Virus record (IMG/VR): IMGVR_UViG_3300042453_004843
Span: 1-36,586 of that record
DNA length: 36,586 bases
DNA from: a virus
Reading direction: 5' to 3' (one strand)
The position numbers and the translations under genes were made by a program. How positions within the stretch are numbered: the first letter of the stretch is position 1; the number at the start of each line of letters is the position of its first letter. The notes beneath the pieces were generated by a model. The model had not been told where the DNA came from and did not search any database. It saw only the letters and a program-made list of their open reading frames with translations. Of this stretch, positions 36,484 to 36,586 are shown one piece after another.

Positions 36484-36586
36484 CCGCGAAGGCGTCCCGG
36501 GCCATCTGGCGCCACTGGCCCTGCGTGAAGCCGGCCGCGGCCGCCTTGGTGGCGACACGGGCGGGCCACGTCGCATTGGCGGCGGT
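36479..36586 (-). CDS. C-terminal fragment of a minus-strand gene (cut by window edge)
   Basis: 35 codons are visible before the stop, ending RQMARDAFAA, Ala-rich and basic (TKAAAAGFTQGQWRQ). The gene is open to the right edge. It holds the same place as 2371-2721 in the left copy, but the residues are not clearly homologous, so the alleles may carry different genes here. Function unknown. Confidence 0.5.
   Translation of the reverse strand, partial: TAANATWPARVATKAAAAGFTQGQWRQMARDAFAA

Overview
This window is almost certainly a tailed-phage genome, or a complete prophage-like element, from a very G+C-rich bacterium (by eye above 70 % G+C; third codon positions almost always G or C). It has siphovirus-type structural genes: portal, HK97-type prohead protease, major capsid protein, head-tail connectors, tail tube, tape measure and tail-tip proteins. 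It also has an amidase endolysin, a large terminase, a RusA-type resolvase, an ERF single-strand annealing protein, a lambda-O-like replication protein and DNA methylase genes. I see no tRNA, rRNA, CRISPR, integrase, transposase, DNA polymerase or helicase gene. The host cannot be named from the sequence; the promoters resemble ordinary sigma70 sites.

Layout. (1) 1-2347, plus strand: small accessory genes, the first cut by the window edge. (2) 2371-20623, minus strand: the structural operon, read from portal (19361-20623) down to a holin-like gene, an XF1762-family gene and two small genes. (3) 20736-27367, minus strand: early and replication genes, with ERF, small zinc-cluster proteins, the replication protein carrying an 18-copy 11-bp iteron array, a PPC-motif methyltransferase-like protein, a lipoprotein and small regulators. 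(4) 27409-27454: two divergent promoters back to back over a 14-bp palindrome. (5) 27481-33137, plus strand: small genes, RusA, coiled-coil proteins, a DPPY DNA adenine methylase and terL. (6) 33219-36475, plus strand: small accessory genes under their own promoter. (7) A minus-strand gene cut by the right edge.

Regions 1 and 6 are the same locus in two versions. The first 93 bases equal 33995-34087 exactly, several genes are pairwise homologous with near-identical ends and different middles, and both copies run into a convergent minus-strand gene. The simplest reading is that the window is slightly more than one turn of a circularly permuted genome of about 33.99 kb, with the two ends coming from different strain variants. 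A real divergent duplication is the alternative.

Genes overlap by ATGA, GTGA or TGATG almost everywhere, so translational coupling is the rule. Control is concentrated in a few places: four promoters with TTGCGC/TTGCGG -35 boxes and 17-bp spacers (22234, 27409, 27426, 33142), a likely leaderless promoter just before the portal gene (20630), and GC-rich hairpins between operons (2330, 16205, 20664, 26986, 33446). Without a recognisable integrase or repressor the lifestyle is unresolved, although some of the small genes next to the divergent promoters could be regulators.
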